A DNA stretch of 64,000 bases from Diphasiastrum complanatum (Eukaryota; Streptophyta; Lycopodiopsida; Lycopodiales; Lycopodiaceae), in NCBI GenBank assembly GCA_029204225.1, contig CM055106.1, positions 43,110,368 to 43,174,367 on the forward strand, given 5' to 3'. The notes beneath the pieces were generated by a model. It was not told the DNA's origin. It saw nothing but the letters and a program-made list of their open reading frames with translations, and ran no database searches. A program made the translations under genes and the position numbers. Below, one piece after another: positions 1 to 13,310 of the stretch (position 1 is the stretch's first letter; every line of letters begins with the position of its first letter).

Positions 1-1848
1 AGATTAACACTAGTGGATGCCACACGTGTCAAAACATGCTATGAAAGGTCATTTGATGTGTGTACATAGCACATGGTTGTCGCCTTCCTCCATGGCTTGA
101 TATCTCAATCTTATAGTATAAATCTTGGATACTTGTTGCTTCAAATTTTGAGCCAACTTCTAGTGCTATGTGAACATCATTCAAATCTAATTCATTGCAA
201 TTGTAGACTCAACAAAAAATTTGTATTGTTTTATCAAATCATTTGATCAAATTCTTGCTCATACATCGCTACAAAATTGAGGCACATAAGGACTACATTG
301 CATCAAGTGTGAAATTTTTGTAGATTGAGAAAATACTTACTAGATCATTTATTTTCAAGAATAACATGAGCAAAGAAGTTTTTCGATGATCAACATGATA
401 TTCCATTTGGGCCTCCAAAACTTAAGTTCAAGCTCTTGCACAAGTGTGCTCATGAAGACATAGAATGCTTGGAGATATTGGCGTTTAAGCCTAGTGTGGT
501 CATGGATCTTAGAGCTCAATATTTATTTTAGTAGGGCCTCCATGTATGGTGTTCTCATGTGTTGAAGTGCCATTCGTCAAGTTCTATATATATTCAAAAC
601 ATGATTTCCTACATTGTGCATGGATGACATATTAACCAGTGTTCGAGTAGCCAATCAAACATATAAAAAATGAGAAGTAAGGTATATAGCATCCTATTGT
701 TTGATATATTAATTCTAATGCTAATATGATGACAACCCAGACATTGTACCATCATGTTTGCATTGACAAGAAAATCATACCATGCTTGATGCTAGGATAA
801 AATATAAATTAATAACTAGCAATTAACAATCCAAGTTGTACAGTTTTTAGTAATGGATTCAAAACTTCATTTTCAATAATGGAAGACATTTCATTGTGTT
901 AGAAAAGTAGCTTATTTACACTCTTGCAAGTTGTTTACAAATAATTTAGATTCAATAACCATTTTTAGTTTCTATGTGTAATTGTCTTAGGCCAATTGCT
1001 TGGCACACTCACAGTGTAAATGAGAACCCATGTGATGCACGAGCCTCAAAAAGTCTATCTATATTGTTTTTCAATCTTAGTATGACACTTCCAATTTTAA
1101 ATTTTAGTTGCACTCAAGTTTTTGTTGATTTCTATCATGTTGTTGTGTTTCTTGGAGCAAAGAAGAACATATTCAAAATCATTCATGTTTGCATACTTGT
1201 TGAATACCCAGAAGGAACTTATAAAGCATGCAATATGTGTAAGTACAATAGATGGTTGCACTTCCAATTATCCATAATTGCAAACAAAAACGTGAAGTGG
1301 GCTTGTATATCGGGCTTCAAGAATACTCTATACTTAATCCAATACTTTCGGCGTGAATGCCTTAGCACGTGGGTGATTCATTTAAGCAGCTGAAGATGGA
1401 TAGTTCACAAGAGATGACTTCACCTCTCATTCAGGTATGATGCTTTACGGAATATCACCAATACGGTGGGTAACCTAACTTGTTACTATGATTTTACTCA
1501 TGTATTTATGATGATATGCATGTTAGAAGAATTTCAACTAGAATTTGGCATTTAGATCAGACAAATCTTGTGAGCTCAATGGTCGTACATGGGTTACAGG
1601 GTTTCCAAACATGAGAATATGAGAGAAAAATTAGCTATATTGGTGAACAATTTCAAATAGTAATTTCAATATATTGTGTATTGCTATACAAAGAAGTGTC
1701 CTAGAATTTTCCCCTTTAAAACCATGTGCGATTCTCTTACTTCTCTTTACACTAATCATATAAGAGCTTATAGGTCAGTGCGAAGTTTAGGCTGAAATTC
1801 ATGACCTTCACAATTATCTCAACTTGAAAAAAGTAAATGGTTCATCAC
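1..1848. other. AT-rich spacer without a supportable gene
   Basis: No frame shows a recognisable protein. The longest open frame (974-1393, plus) has no family signature, its composition follows the AT-rich background, and no convincing splice context was seen. The stretch is probably decayed repeat sequence. Confidence 0.5.
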
Positions 1849-1951
1849 AGTGGGGTGCATTGGGTAGAGTTGTTGACTGCCATCGAAAAGGTGTAGGCTC
1901 GAATCCCGACCACTATGTAGTGACATCTAAGGAGACTATCTCCGTAAATGG
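1849..1951 (+). mobile_element. tRNA-derived SINE, family 1, copy A
   Basis: A tRNA-like head is visible. A GGGTAGAG A-box region is followed about 35 bases later by a B box, GGCTCGAATCC, close to the pol III consensus GGTTCGANNCC. A second copy of the same roughly 103-bp unit lies at 22320-22422 in the same orientation. The two can be aligned along their whole length, including the non-tRNA tail with its shared TAAGGAG and CGTAAATGG. No clean target-site duplication was found, so the copy is probably old. Confidence 0.7.
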
Positions 1952-3340
1952 CATTGCCAAAGCTGTATATGTTGTATATAACGACCATTAGTTGCTTAGT
2001 ATGTATGCAAAAATAAAAAGTAAAAGTTTGAGAGTATATATATCAAGATTGTTTGGATCATCCTAACATTAGTGAAATTCTAAGAATAAGGAGTAAGTGG
2101 CAACTTGGTGAACCAAGATCGTATGAGTTTTGTCTAATTAGATTTAGGTTGATATGCTTGGAGCATATGGTAGACAGTCAAAGTGATAACGTAATGTTCT
2201 TTGATGTTGTTGATTGATGGACACAGTACATAAGATAACTTTCACATATGTTGCTTGTTGATTGATATAAATTTTTCTTTTGGGTATGTTTCCAATATTC
2301 TTATGTGTGTGGTACTTTAGATGATGTTGTCATTAGAGTACACAACACCCAGTGACAAATTATCTTCTACAACTTTGGTGGATGATAGATCAACTTGCAT
2401 GAATGGTATTCATTATATGAATATGACTCAAACCAATAGGGTATGCTCAAATTCACAAAATATATGATAAACAAAAATTCTCATAAGGCTTTAAGTCATT
2501 TGGGATAGGCTTTGGAAGAAAATTTAATTTTATCTTAGAGTCTAAGCTAGTACTTTATGATGAGAATATTAGTATATCCATGCCTTGATGCGATCAATGA
2601 AAAAAAAATTATACGAGGCACATTCACAATCTTTTGAAGATGACCAATACGATTTGAGCATAGCCTGTTAGATATTTTTTTAATCTAGGTAATCATATGA
2701 AGTCATAAAGAAGGGAAGATGATGAATCAAATCCCTTAGTCAAGACCAAGAATCAAGTGATAGAAAACTTCAAGGAGTTCATCACTATGACTAGGATAGA
2801 AATTAGAGAAAAGGATAGTTCACTCATACAATGGTCAGACTTATATTAAGGAGAAGCTTCTATAGAAAAAGAAAATTATATGAAAAGAGTTTACCATGTC
2901 TGGATTACAAAATACATGAATTTAAAAGCCTCCTAAATATGGTACTATGCATAGTTTATGACATGAATCTCCTAAAATTTCTTTGATATGAGATGATAAA
3001 CACAATAATTTAGATCCTAAATCGAGTATTGGGGTATATAATGAGAGATGATTTTGGTCAAGGAAAAAAGCGGGTGTGAAGCATATGAGAGTGTAGAGCT
3101 TGTAACCATATCCAAGAAAATACAAGGAAAAAATTGGATTCGAGAGGTAGTCCTTGTGTTTTTGTAAGATACACAAACAATTCCTAATGGCCATAAGTTG
3201 CATGATCCCTCTAGAATGATTGCTATTTTTTTAAAATATGAACTGCTTCATGGATAAAGAAGATTCCTGAGAGACATAATGTCACCAAAAAAGGTATGAC
3301 AAGATGAGTTTCATTAGATGTGAGCAAAAACACCCTATTC
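1952..3340. other. Spacer, probably decayed retroelement
   Basis: No frame of useful length could be supported. The stretch runs into the copia reverse-transcriptase relic on its right and may be older parts of that element, but no gag, protease or integrase motif could be read with confidence. Confidence 0.3.
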
Positions 3341-3349
3341 CACTTTTAG

Positions 3350-3690
3350 AACCTTGTTGCATTAGTGACATAAATGTAAGGACAACATTCCTATGATGGA
3401 GAGCTAGCATGGATGCAAGGACAACATTCCTACATGCAGCCCTAGCAGAGGAAGTATAAATGGACCAACCCTCAATATTTGAGGAAGGAAGCAACAAGGC
3501 ATGTAAGAAAGTCTTTTTCAAATTTGGAACAATTGCCAAGGATGTGTACAATAAGCGAATGGAAATATTTGTCTAACAGTGTGGACGTAATAGCTACTAC
3601 ATGAATCCAAGCACATACATACAAAATCACGAGGTTCGCTTCAAGTTCTCAATATATGTCGATGGCATTACTATTATATACAATGATAAA
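3350..3690 (+). pseudogene. Ty1/copia reverse transcriptase relic
   Basis: Translation with frame changes gives the copia RT segment normally read as (D/N)V(K/R)T(A/T)FL(H/N)G-L-EE-(I/V)YM-QP. Here it reads DARTTFLHAALAEEV, a stop, then MDQP, near 3412-3465. Further right, near 3656-3685, YVDGITIIYND takes the place of the usual YVDD catalytic box, so the second aspartate is lost. The DVRTTFL part appears twice because of a local direct duplication of about 40 bp. In-frame stops and frameshifts throughout show a dead element. No LTRs were identified. Confidence 0.6.
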
Positions 3691-4303
3691 ACTTGATCAA
3701 AAGAAGGTAAAATTACTTTTAATCTCGATACAATTGAGCTAGTTATATCCTTGGTGATTTACAATTAGAAATATAAGAAATTAACCATGACGTATTATAT
3801 ATTGTCAATTTGGGAGCACATTGTAGAGTTTGAATATGTGGGGACCATAGTTTGAGGTGATATGTGGGGACCACAAGAAGGCTATTTATTCTCAAAACTA
3901 TGTCCAATTCCATTCATGAGAGGCCACATTTTCAAACTGCATCCGCAAGGGCTCGACATTTTGAGGGCTGAAAATTGCACTTAATTAGATTTTCGAGACA
4001 AAAGGAGGTTTTATTATTATAACAATGCCCTGGGTAGTGGTGGTCCCCAAACTCAACTTGGACACTTGATTTTTGTAAGATTTGAGGTGACATTGATCTA
4101 TCCACCTCACTTCAAATTGACACACAACAACAAAAACATAATACTCATAAGGAGCTATTCAGGTGATATATTGCACTGCCATTGGCTGTACGTAAAGGTG
4201 TTACATGTGATAGCAAGGCCTCCTCATCAATACACACATATTTCTCCTTATGACAAATAATGTTTCGATAGTGGTCAAGAGGAGGAATATGGGATGTAGT
4301 TTT

Positions 4304-4304
<1 letters not shown>
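3691..4304. other. Spacer
   Basis: Nothing recognisable was seen. A 64-codon open frame at 4066-4260 has no family features. Confidence 0.4.

Positions 4305-4355
<51 letters not shown>
4305..4355. repeat. (AC)n microsatellite
   Basis: About 25 uninterrupted AC dinucleotides. It produces a spurious Val-Cys reading frame on the minus strand. Confidence 0.95.
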
Positions 4356-4360
<5 letters not shown>

Positions 4361-4387
4361 AGATATTTCAAAAAATAAAGGAAGCAA

Positions 4388-4459
4388 TGACCTAGCTAGG
4401 TTGGTGCTTGGATTGCTTCACATTGACCTAGCTAGGTTGGTGCTTGGATTGCTTCACAT
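4388..4459. repeat. Exact tandem duplication, 36-bp unit x2
   Basis: Two identical 36-bp units (4388-4423 and 4424-4459) starting TGACCTAGCTAGG. The absence of differences suggests a recent duplication. Confidence 0.95.
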
Positions 4460-6058
4460 TCTCATCATTGTGAATATTATCAATATGTAGATTTAGTCTC
4501 AAAACTTTCATGGGTAGATTAGTGGGCTATCTCAAGGTTTATTTAGAAGCAAAAGAAATTGTGTTACGATCAATTTTGTTGGCACTTTGTCAATACCCTT
4601 GAGCTAGGTTCAATTGGGGCCCTCACCCCAAGTATTAACTAAGTACATACATGGGCCTAGGGCTGGTTTTGACCAAGGGAATATTCATCTTGATACCCGA
4701 GCATGGAAAAATTTATGGGTTTTATCCGGGGGGGTATGAATATAGTATTTCGTTTTGCTTGTGCATTTTTTTTTAGCATGTAATAATTATTTTAAGGTAC
4801 CCAAGAACGTTGGTGAGAACCAATTAATAACGTTTTTTGATATAGAGATGTATGCTAATTTTGAAAAGAGTCATATCTTTAAGATTTGCAAATTATCCTT
4901 TGAAAAATTCTTGCCATTCCTATACTTATACCCAGATTGATAACCATATTTATACCCAGATTATAACCAGCTGGTATCACCATTGCGCCATCCTAGACTC
5001 ATAAACCTTGCTTGTATTTATACTCGGCTAATATCCTTGACGAGATCACCCCAAAACATCTAGAGCAGAAATTTTTAGAAAAATGTCTAAACTTTTGAAG
5101 TGATTAGATAAAGGACAAGTTCAAGAAACTTTTGAAATAATTAGATGAAGAAGAGTTCAAGAATCTAGTAGGAAAGTAGAACCGAACTTAAGGTGGTTTG
5201 TGAAATGTGAGATGCAGGTTAGCACAGAAAAAACCCAGTTCCATCAAAGTATTTTCTGTAGAACATAGCATGTGACAGATGCATTAGTATATGAACTGGA
5301 TGAATCCACAATCGTTTTATTGTTTCTTAACTATAAGCAAAACGTGCACTAAATATTAGCAGTAAAACATCTTAACAACCTTGAAATTTTGGAATGTTGC
5401 AAACTGTTCAAATAGTACATCCAAATAATCCCTCCCCCAAGGATGAACTCTCCAATATGTTAGTTTCTTTTCTTATATAAAAAGCATGCTTACAATAGGC
5501 AATGTTAACAAGATTTTGCATTATTTAAGTTATAGGAAAAATAGCCTGCTTTCTACATATTATGTCAAACACGAAACTCCAAGGAGACAATGTCATAGAT
5601 TTCACATGAGCAAAACCTGCAAAAGATATGAATATACAGCCATGTCAATTTCAAAATATTTATGTAACAACAGTTTGAACACTTTGTAGTCTGCTTTGTG
5701 ATTCTGGCTGCCTTATGATACAAGTACTTCTTGTAAATATACACTTTCTTTAAAAAAATGGAAAATGCTTCATGTTAACTTCAATACCCACGGTTCTGCT
5801 TCTCATCAACAAAAATTTCATTGTCTTTCTTGGAATGTCTTCTGCAAGTCCTGAAGCAACAAGTTCAACTTCAGATACATTTTTAAATTGTAATACTTTA
5901 TGCCTTTTTTTTTCAAACATGAGAGATGATTTGATATGCACCTCCCAAAAGAAAAGTTCATAAAAGAAGATTGAAATAACGCTTCCAGCTCCTACCAGTT
6001 TACCTTTCCTTTGCTGATTGACAGAAAAGTATACTACAGGCAAAAAAGCAGATTCATT
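4460..6058. other. Spacer
   Basis: Only short AT-rich open frames are seen, none with family features. The right end (about 5990-6058) begins to resemble the flank of the second DOG1-like copy near 19120-19187. Confidence 0.4.
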
Positions 6059-6250
6059 CATCAGCTAATATGAGCTTGGTGCATCGACTCATATACAACA
6101 TGAAGCTACCTTGAGTGGTGCTTCCATGTAGCTGTCACATTACAGTAACAGTCCTGCCTGCACATGATAAACACACACAGCCAGTATAATGAGCATTGCA
6201 TGAAGTTACATTCCAGATGCCCCGGAAAACTTTAAGCCTTCTGAGAGAAG
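6059..6250 (-). other. Conserved noncoding block downstream of DOG1-like copy 1
   Basis: This block aligns with 19188-19385, which lies at the equivalent place downstream of the second DOG1-like gene. Shared segments include GAAGCTACCT, GGTGCTTCCATGTA, GCCTGCACAT and AAGCATTGCA-type stretches. No long frame is conserved. Read on the minus strand, each copy has a pyrimidine-rich tract and an ATGTGCAG acceptor-like sequence, so a spliced 3' noncoding exon is possible but unproven. Confidence 0.6.
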
Positions 6251-7106
6251 ATACACCTCACATGATTATTATTACAATTTAGTGAAGCGAGTTGATTATT
6301 TTAGCACCAATATACATTATCACCTATCATGTGAGATTATTTGTAATTGTAGTTTCCAGCAAATGCTCAAAATTTTCAAGCATTTTTGAGGTTGCAAATG
6401 CATTTTCAAGTTCGATAGAAAGTCAAATTGCTTTCTCCAACTATACTTTTCTTAAATTAGTCTATTTTTACCCACAGGTAAGATGGAAACTTTCAGAATA
6501 TTCACATAAAAGTTCAAACATCGTAACGATATTGTAACTTTTACCTGAGTAGGAAACCTCAAAGGAACACTAGTGCTCCAACTTAGAAGTGCCCTACACT
6601 TTGCACTAATAATTTGAGATATGTCCAAATTTACAGTCCACTCTCCTGTAGCTTTTTTCGGTAGAGCTTTTATATCTCAGCAAAAGGCACATAAAGGCAA
6701 GCAACATATGAAATAGTCAAATAACATTGACACTTATAATATTAACTTGACAACTACTTGCAATAATAAATTTTCTATCTACACTACAATACCAAGAGAA
6801 CACATTGTAAATTGTTCATCTCTAACTATATCCTCAAATACTAAGCCCTACCCATGCCAGATGTATTTATTTCTCTAGACTCGCCATCAATCTCTGTGCA
6901 ACTGTATACTAAGTACTATCTTGTCATGTATAAGGCTCATAAATTTGGTGGCAATTGCTTCCCAGATCAAAAACAGCATCGCAAATCTACTCTCCTGCAT
7001 CTTGGAAATGCAATGGCTCCATAGACGTGTTGAAGGTACTGAATGTCAAAGACTTGTTGCCCACAGATTCAGAAGGGCATAGTGGATAATACAAATCCAA
7101 TCCTTA

Positions 7107-9004
7107 CTATGGTTGTTTGAAAGTTGTCTTTCCAGAAACTTCTGGAATATGTGCAGAAGTGGATTGGGTTTTCTGATGCACAGAAAAGGAATCTCCAAAT
7201 TGAGTACTCATAGTTTTCAGTGAAAAAACCAATTCAAAAGCAGTGACGCTGCATCTTGCCGCTTGAACGGGAGTGAGCAGATTAAGCAGTTCCTGAAGAG
7301 TCTGAATTCTTAAACTTACAGCTTGTTTCAATAGCTCTTGAAGTTTCTGAATTTTCAACTCAATAACCTTGTGTGCATCTGAATAATTACTTTTACTTGA
7401 AGCTGCCTCTGAAACTAAGACTTCTACCATGGGTTGATCTGCCACAAGCATCTGCTATGCATTTTATATCTGTTAGTGACTATATCAAATATGACTTTAT
7501 GCAGTACGTCTCTACAAGATCTTTTTCCTATATGTCTTCCAACATTTACATTTGAGGAAGTCTTCAACCCAGGCATCAGCAACATTTGCAATTCCATAAA
7601 GCGCATGAGCTGCTTCCCTCAACTCTTTCGTAGAGATTGTGGTAATTTTAATTCGCATTCGTTGGTTAAAAAAGTGCAAGCATAATAAGCATTTCCTCAT
7701 CTAACTTCCTCGCCTATTGATTCCTAATAAGCTACAAATGCATATATTCGAGGAGAGAAAAACAGACCTGGAATACTGCAAACTCATTGGAAAGTTCTTG
7801 TTCAGCTTGCCGAGTGTGTTTCTGAAGATTCTTCATGTTGGATAACTGCTTTTCAGAAAGTTCTGAAGTCAAACTCTCGGGTGCTTTAGAATCAAATTTC
7901 TTGTTTCCCTGACTATCACCACCCAAAACAGTGTTAACAAGCACCAAAGCAGACGTTGGTCTCCATCCACCAAGCCACATGAAAGCCGCCTCCAGCGAGG
8001 AAGAATGTTGACCTGCATTTTCCTCTCTCTCAGTAACGACGCTAACTTTTCTCAATGCTTTTATAAGAAAATTTTCAACTCGTAAAGGTTTCACTCAATT
8101 TTTGTCAATTAAGATTAAAATCCATTTTATTGTAACAAATCTCCAGATCACAAAATTCACCAGACCGGTATACTTTAGGAATTCATAATGAAAATTGCAC
8201 AACTTTTGTAGGCGCTAATCTTTTCAGCAACCGTTGGTTCTGGTAATGTTCATAGTTAATTTTCCCCCCTAAGTCCTCAAATGACCCGTACTAGCAGTAA
8301 ATATCAATAGAGAGATCATATTCTAAAAGCTAATCGTTTAAATTAATTGAAATTATGCAGTTTCTGCAGAAGTATAATGAGCTGGAAGCTGACTTTAGCT
8401 CTGAAAATTCAATCTGGTTATCATTTTCACGAGAATTTAGTGCGAAACCATCCAAACCATTTAGATTTTTCACAATCAAAAGCACCAAGCAGAATCATTT
8501 TTAAAATGTAGAACAAAATGAATAAATATATACTGTCAAATTCAAATGTGCACTAGTACTACCGAGTTGCGCGGATGCTTAAGCTAATGAATGACAAGAT
8601 GAGAGGTTTAGTTGCACGAAAAGCAACATAAATTTTATAATTAATCGCAATCAGTGTTTGGGAGCTAGACAAGATGAGAGGGTAGAGTCACTTTCCAAAT
8701 AAAGGAAGAAAAGACCTGAAATAACGTCAGGAACATCCTTATTGGAGATTTTCCATGAAGTGTTGTACAATGCGAGGCAATCAGATAGCAATGTATTAAG
8801 CTCCAAATCAAGCTGTGCTCCAGGTACCGCCTTCAATGCCGATCGCAGCAGCCTCACTTGTGTTTTTAAATTCGCCCACCACATTGCTAACCAAGCATTG
8901 TACGATTCACCGCTGCTGCTGATCACCTCTATTTCTTCCGATTGATGGCCAAGCTCATCAGAATCCTGAATTCTCATCTCTTCTCTTCCCTTCTCAAATT
9001 CCAT
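7107..9004 (-). CDS. DOG1-domain protein, copy 1 (DELAY OF GERMINATION1-like), three exons
   Basis: Coding exons on the minus strand are 9004-8716, 8012-7768 and 7451-7107, giving 292 residues. Splice sites are CAG|GT donors and GCAG| acceptors, with intron phases 1 and 0. The protein has no bZIP region. It consists of a DOG1 domain like that at the C terminus of TGA factors: a WLAMWW..L segment, FMWLGGWRP near residues 110-118, an LSEKQL..M.NLQKHTRQAE..LS segment, and a C-terminal LR.QTLQELLNLLTPVQAAR. Arabidopsis DOG1 promotes seed dormancy and binds clade A PP2C phosphatases in ABA signalling; a role in this plant is inference. The first in-frame ATG is 9004; a second ATG at 8977 lines up with the start of copy 2. 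The frame ends early compared with copy 2, although homologous DNA continues past the stop. Intron 2 differs strongly from copy 2. Confidence 0.85.
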
Positions 9005-9197
9005 TCTCTTCTGTTGTTTGCTGCCCAAAATTTGTCCACCGAAGCCCAACTCCCAGCTCGCTTTCAATCTTCTTAACAAAATTGGCCGAGAAGAAAACCC
9101 TTTTCCTCCTTTGTGTCGCTATGATTCTTTATGCTCTCAGCAAGCCAACGATCACTCTATCTTTCCTGTCTGCTCGGTGTCTGTTTCTGCTCTCCTC

Positions 9198-9202
<5 letters not shown>

Positions 9203-9232
<30 letters not shown>
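9203..9232 (-). repeat. GA/CT microsatellite in the 5' UTR of DOG1-like copy 1
   Basis: About 15 CT units on the plus strand (GA on the transcribed strand). They lie between the inferred TATA box and the start codon. GA-rich leaders are common in plant 5' UTRs. The CT run produces spurious Ser-Leu frames on the plus strand. Confidence 0.85.
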
Positions 9233-9289
9233 CTTTCTCTCGCATCGCAGTCTGTTTGCTTTCTTTGTTTTTCGGAGACCGAGGGCCTC

Positions 9290-9295
9290 TTTATA
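9290..9295 (-). promoter_or_regulatory. TATA box of DOG1-like copy 1
   Basis: Read on the minus strand the sequence is GGCTATAAAGAGG, a good TATAAA match. It lies 286 bases upstream of the first ATG and just downstream of two G-box motifs. This implies transcription starting near 9260 and a leader of about 260 bases. Confidence 0.6.
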
Positions 9296-9332
9296 GCCTC
9301 CCCGGCGCCCCCCATCGTCGCAGGAGACCCGT

Positions 9333-9341
9333 CCACGTGGC
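9333..9341. promoter_or_regulatory. G-box / ABRE (CCACGTGGC)
   Basis: A perfect palindromic CACGTG core with the ACGTGGC ABRE flank, a bZIP (ABF/ABI5-type) and bHLH target. It lies about 40 bases upstream of the inferred TATA box and inside a repeated GTCCACGTG context shared with the next motif. Confidence 0.65.
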
Positions 9342-9358
9342 GGAGGCTCTTTGACCGT

Positions 9359-9367
9359 CCACGTGTC
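9359..9367. promoter_or_regulatory. Second G-box / ABRE (CCACGTGTC)
   Basis: CACGTG core with the ACGTGTC ABRE flank, 26 bases from the first motif. Two ABREs at this spacing form the arrangement known to give ABA response in plants. The ABA link for this gene is inference. Confidence 0.65.
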
Positions 9368-9756
9368 GCAAGTAGCATCGCAGTTACAAAAAGGCACGAA
9401 AAGTGCAAGGTAACTGCACGGTGTTGGTCCAGTTGTCGCCGGGGAGGCATCTGCGCAGTTACGGGAAGGGCCCCAGAAAAACGAATGGGCCTATCAAGGC
9501 TCGAACAGTGTAACGCGTAAACGCCACAAGGCGAGGCGGCATGCCACCCACGCCCATGCTTTATTTAGCGCACATGCTAATTTCCCCACCCCTTCTACAC
9601 CCATCACTTAAAGCCACGTCTACTAAACCTGCCATCCAATTATAAGAATCAACGTCTCCCTTCACTTTTGAGTCACTCTTAGGGCTCCTCCATGCCTTAG
9701 GATTAGCCCACATTGATGCCTAAGATCTCAACCAACCCCTTGCATTGCATTCACGT

Positions 9757-9840
9757 CGTAGGGGTGGGTCTAAACTTGCGCAACACTATATACGAAGAAG
9801 TAGGGGTGGGTCTAAACTAGCGCAACACTATATACGAAGT
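9757..9840. repeat. Tandem duplication, 42-bp unit x2
   Basis: The units 9757-9798 and 9799-9840 differ at only a few positions. Each starts GTAGGGGTGGGTCTAAAC and ends in TATATACGAAG. Confidence 0.9.
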
Positions 9841-9842
9841 AT

Positions 9843-10140
9843 TGTTCGTGAGGAGGTAGGCTCCGTTGGTAGCGAGCTGAGACGCGGGAGTGATGAAGTC
9901 TGCTACAAGGGGGTAGCCAATTGTTGGACGAACAACACCTAACATAGCAATTGTATATGGACATCTCATATTGAGCATATCTATGAGCCCCATGGTATGG
10001 GCTAATTTTAGCATCCTCTTTTGGACAACCAACATTGCCACATTCATGTTTTCTCTCCTCAAGATTGATATGACCCCTTTGGCATAGTGGGTAGGACATT
10101 GCTTGCGGAACTTGTGTGTTTTTTTGGGACACCTACCCAT
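9843..10140. mobile_element. Mosaic repeat with a pol III A-box-like motif
   Basis: The left part (about 9845-9960) aligns with 14966-15085, sharing a GGAGGT-GGCT block, then GTAGCC, TGTTGGA and ACATAGCA-TTGT. The right part contains TGGCATAGTGG (10080-10090), a perfect A-box consensus. A segment at 10021-10056 matches 34573-34610 in inverted orientation (GAGAGAAAACATGAATGTG). No convincing B box was found. This is probably a nested SINE-like repeat; its boundaries are uncertain. Confidence 0.4.
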
Positions 10141-12229
<2,089 letters not shown>

Positions 12230-12550
12230 AATTTTTAGATATGTGGTTTGTGAGATCTAAAATTGCGAATATTGAGAAACGAATATTTTGAGATAATGAT
12301 CATGAAAATTGTGAATTTTGATCGTGAATATTGTGATACTGATCGTGAGTATTATGAATATTGATCACGAACATTGCGAATATTGATCGTGAATGAAATT
12401 GCGAATACTAAAAAAAGAATTTTCTAAGATACTGATCGTGAATATTGTGAATACTCTTGAATAATGATTGTTAATTTTGTGAATACAGATCGAATATTCT
12501 ATGAATATTAATCAAATATTACTGTGAATAGTAATCAAATATTGGAAATA
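12230..12550. repeat. Degenerate AT-rich minisatellite
   Basis: Irregular repetition of about 10- to 24-base words such as GATCGTGAATATTGTGAATA, with GAATATT recurring. No coding capacity. Confidence 0.7.
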
Positions 12551-13129
12551 GTGATTATGATTATGTTGTCTAATACAACGACATAATAATCATCAGTAAA
12601 TCTTATCAGATCTCTTCATGTGAATTTATTCTAATATTATGTCATGAATGCCTTCCCATATACTGCTTAACTTCTAGCATTCACATAAAGTAACAATACG
12701 ACGAAATGACATGGCAAGGCCTTTGTAGTACAATACCACATTGTTCTTGTTTTTTAAAGGAATTTATCTAAACTTAAGATGAGCCCCTTATGGCTGATAC
12801 AAGCTTCATTTATCTCCCCCTCTCTTTTGTTGAAAGATGTTTTTGGCATCCTCCCCATTCTAGCTTCTATGCTAACATCATGTTTGTTGCCACTGCTAGG
12901 AGGCACATCAAGTTTGTTGCCACCATTTGCAAGCAAACTATGACACACAACAAAGATTTGTTTGAAGATAAGATGTCCAATCCACATTTTTATCTCCAAT
13001 CGCACCCAGTTAGCCCCACCACTACCAATTTAGCTACCCCAATGAGCCACACTACTACCTAAGAATGTTAGATCGTGCTATATATTGGTACATGGTGACT
13101 TTGTGTGTTATGTGTTTACGATTTTGTAA
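12551..13129. other. Spacer
   Basis: Two overlapping short frames on opposite strands (12754-13062) show no family features and are not supported. Confidence 0.35.
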
Positions 13130-13310
13130 CCATTATGAATGATCGACCACATGGTGTCATGGTAAAATAATTGGTTTGCAAGTAACATTGGTCGCCAGAG
13201 TAGGCATCACCTTGAAACATAGGTGCTCCTGTGTGGGGTAAACCACCCAAGCGAAGGCTTTACACCCTTTGAGGGCACCTACAAGAGCCGAAATTATTCC
13301 AAGCCAAGAA
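13130..13310 (+). mobile_element. Possible tRNA-related SINE relic
   Basis: GTGTCATGGTAAAATAATTG followed by TTTGCAAGTAACATTGGTCG resembles the D-arm and anticodon part of a tRNA-derived head. A degenerate B-box region and a GTGTGGGGTAAACCACCC tail follow. No second copy or target-site duplication was found. Confidence 0.3.

Noticed and set aside
4145-4387. 80-codon minus frame with a Val-Cys run
   Set aside because: Translation of the AC microsatellite.
9018-9520. Several overlapping plus- and minus-strand frames rich in Ser-Leu or Arg-Glu
   Set aside because: They arise from the CT/GA microsatellite and the GC-rich leader and promoter of DOG1-like copy 1. No family features.
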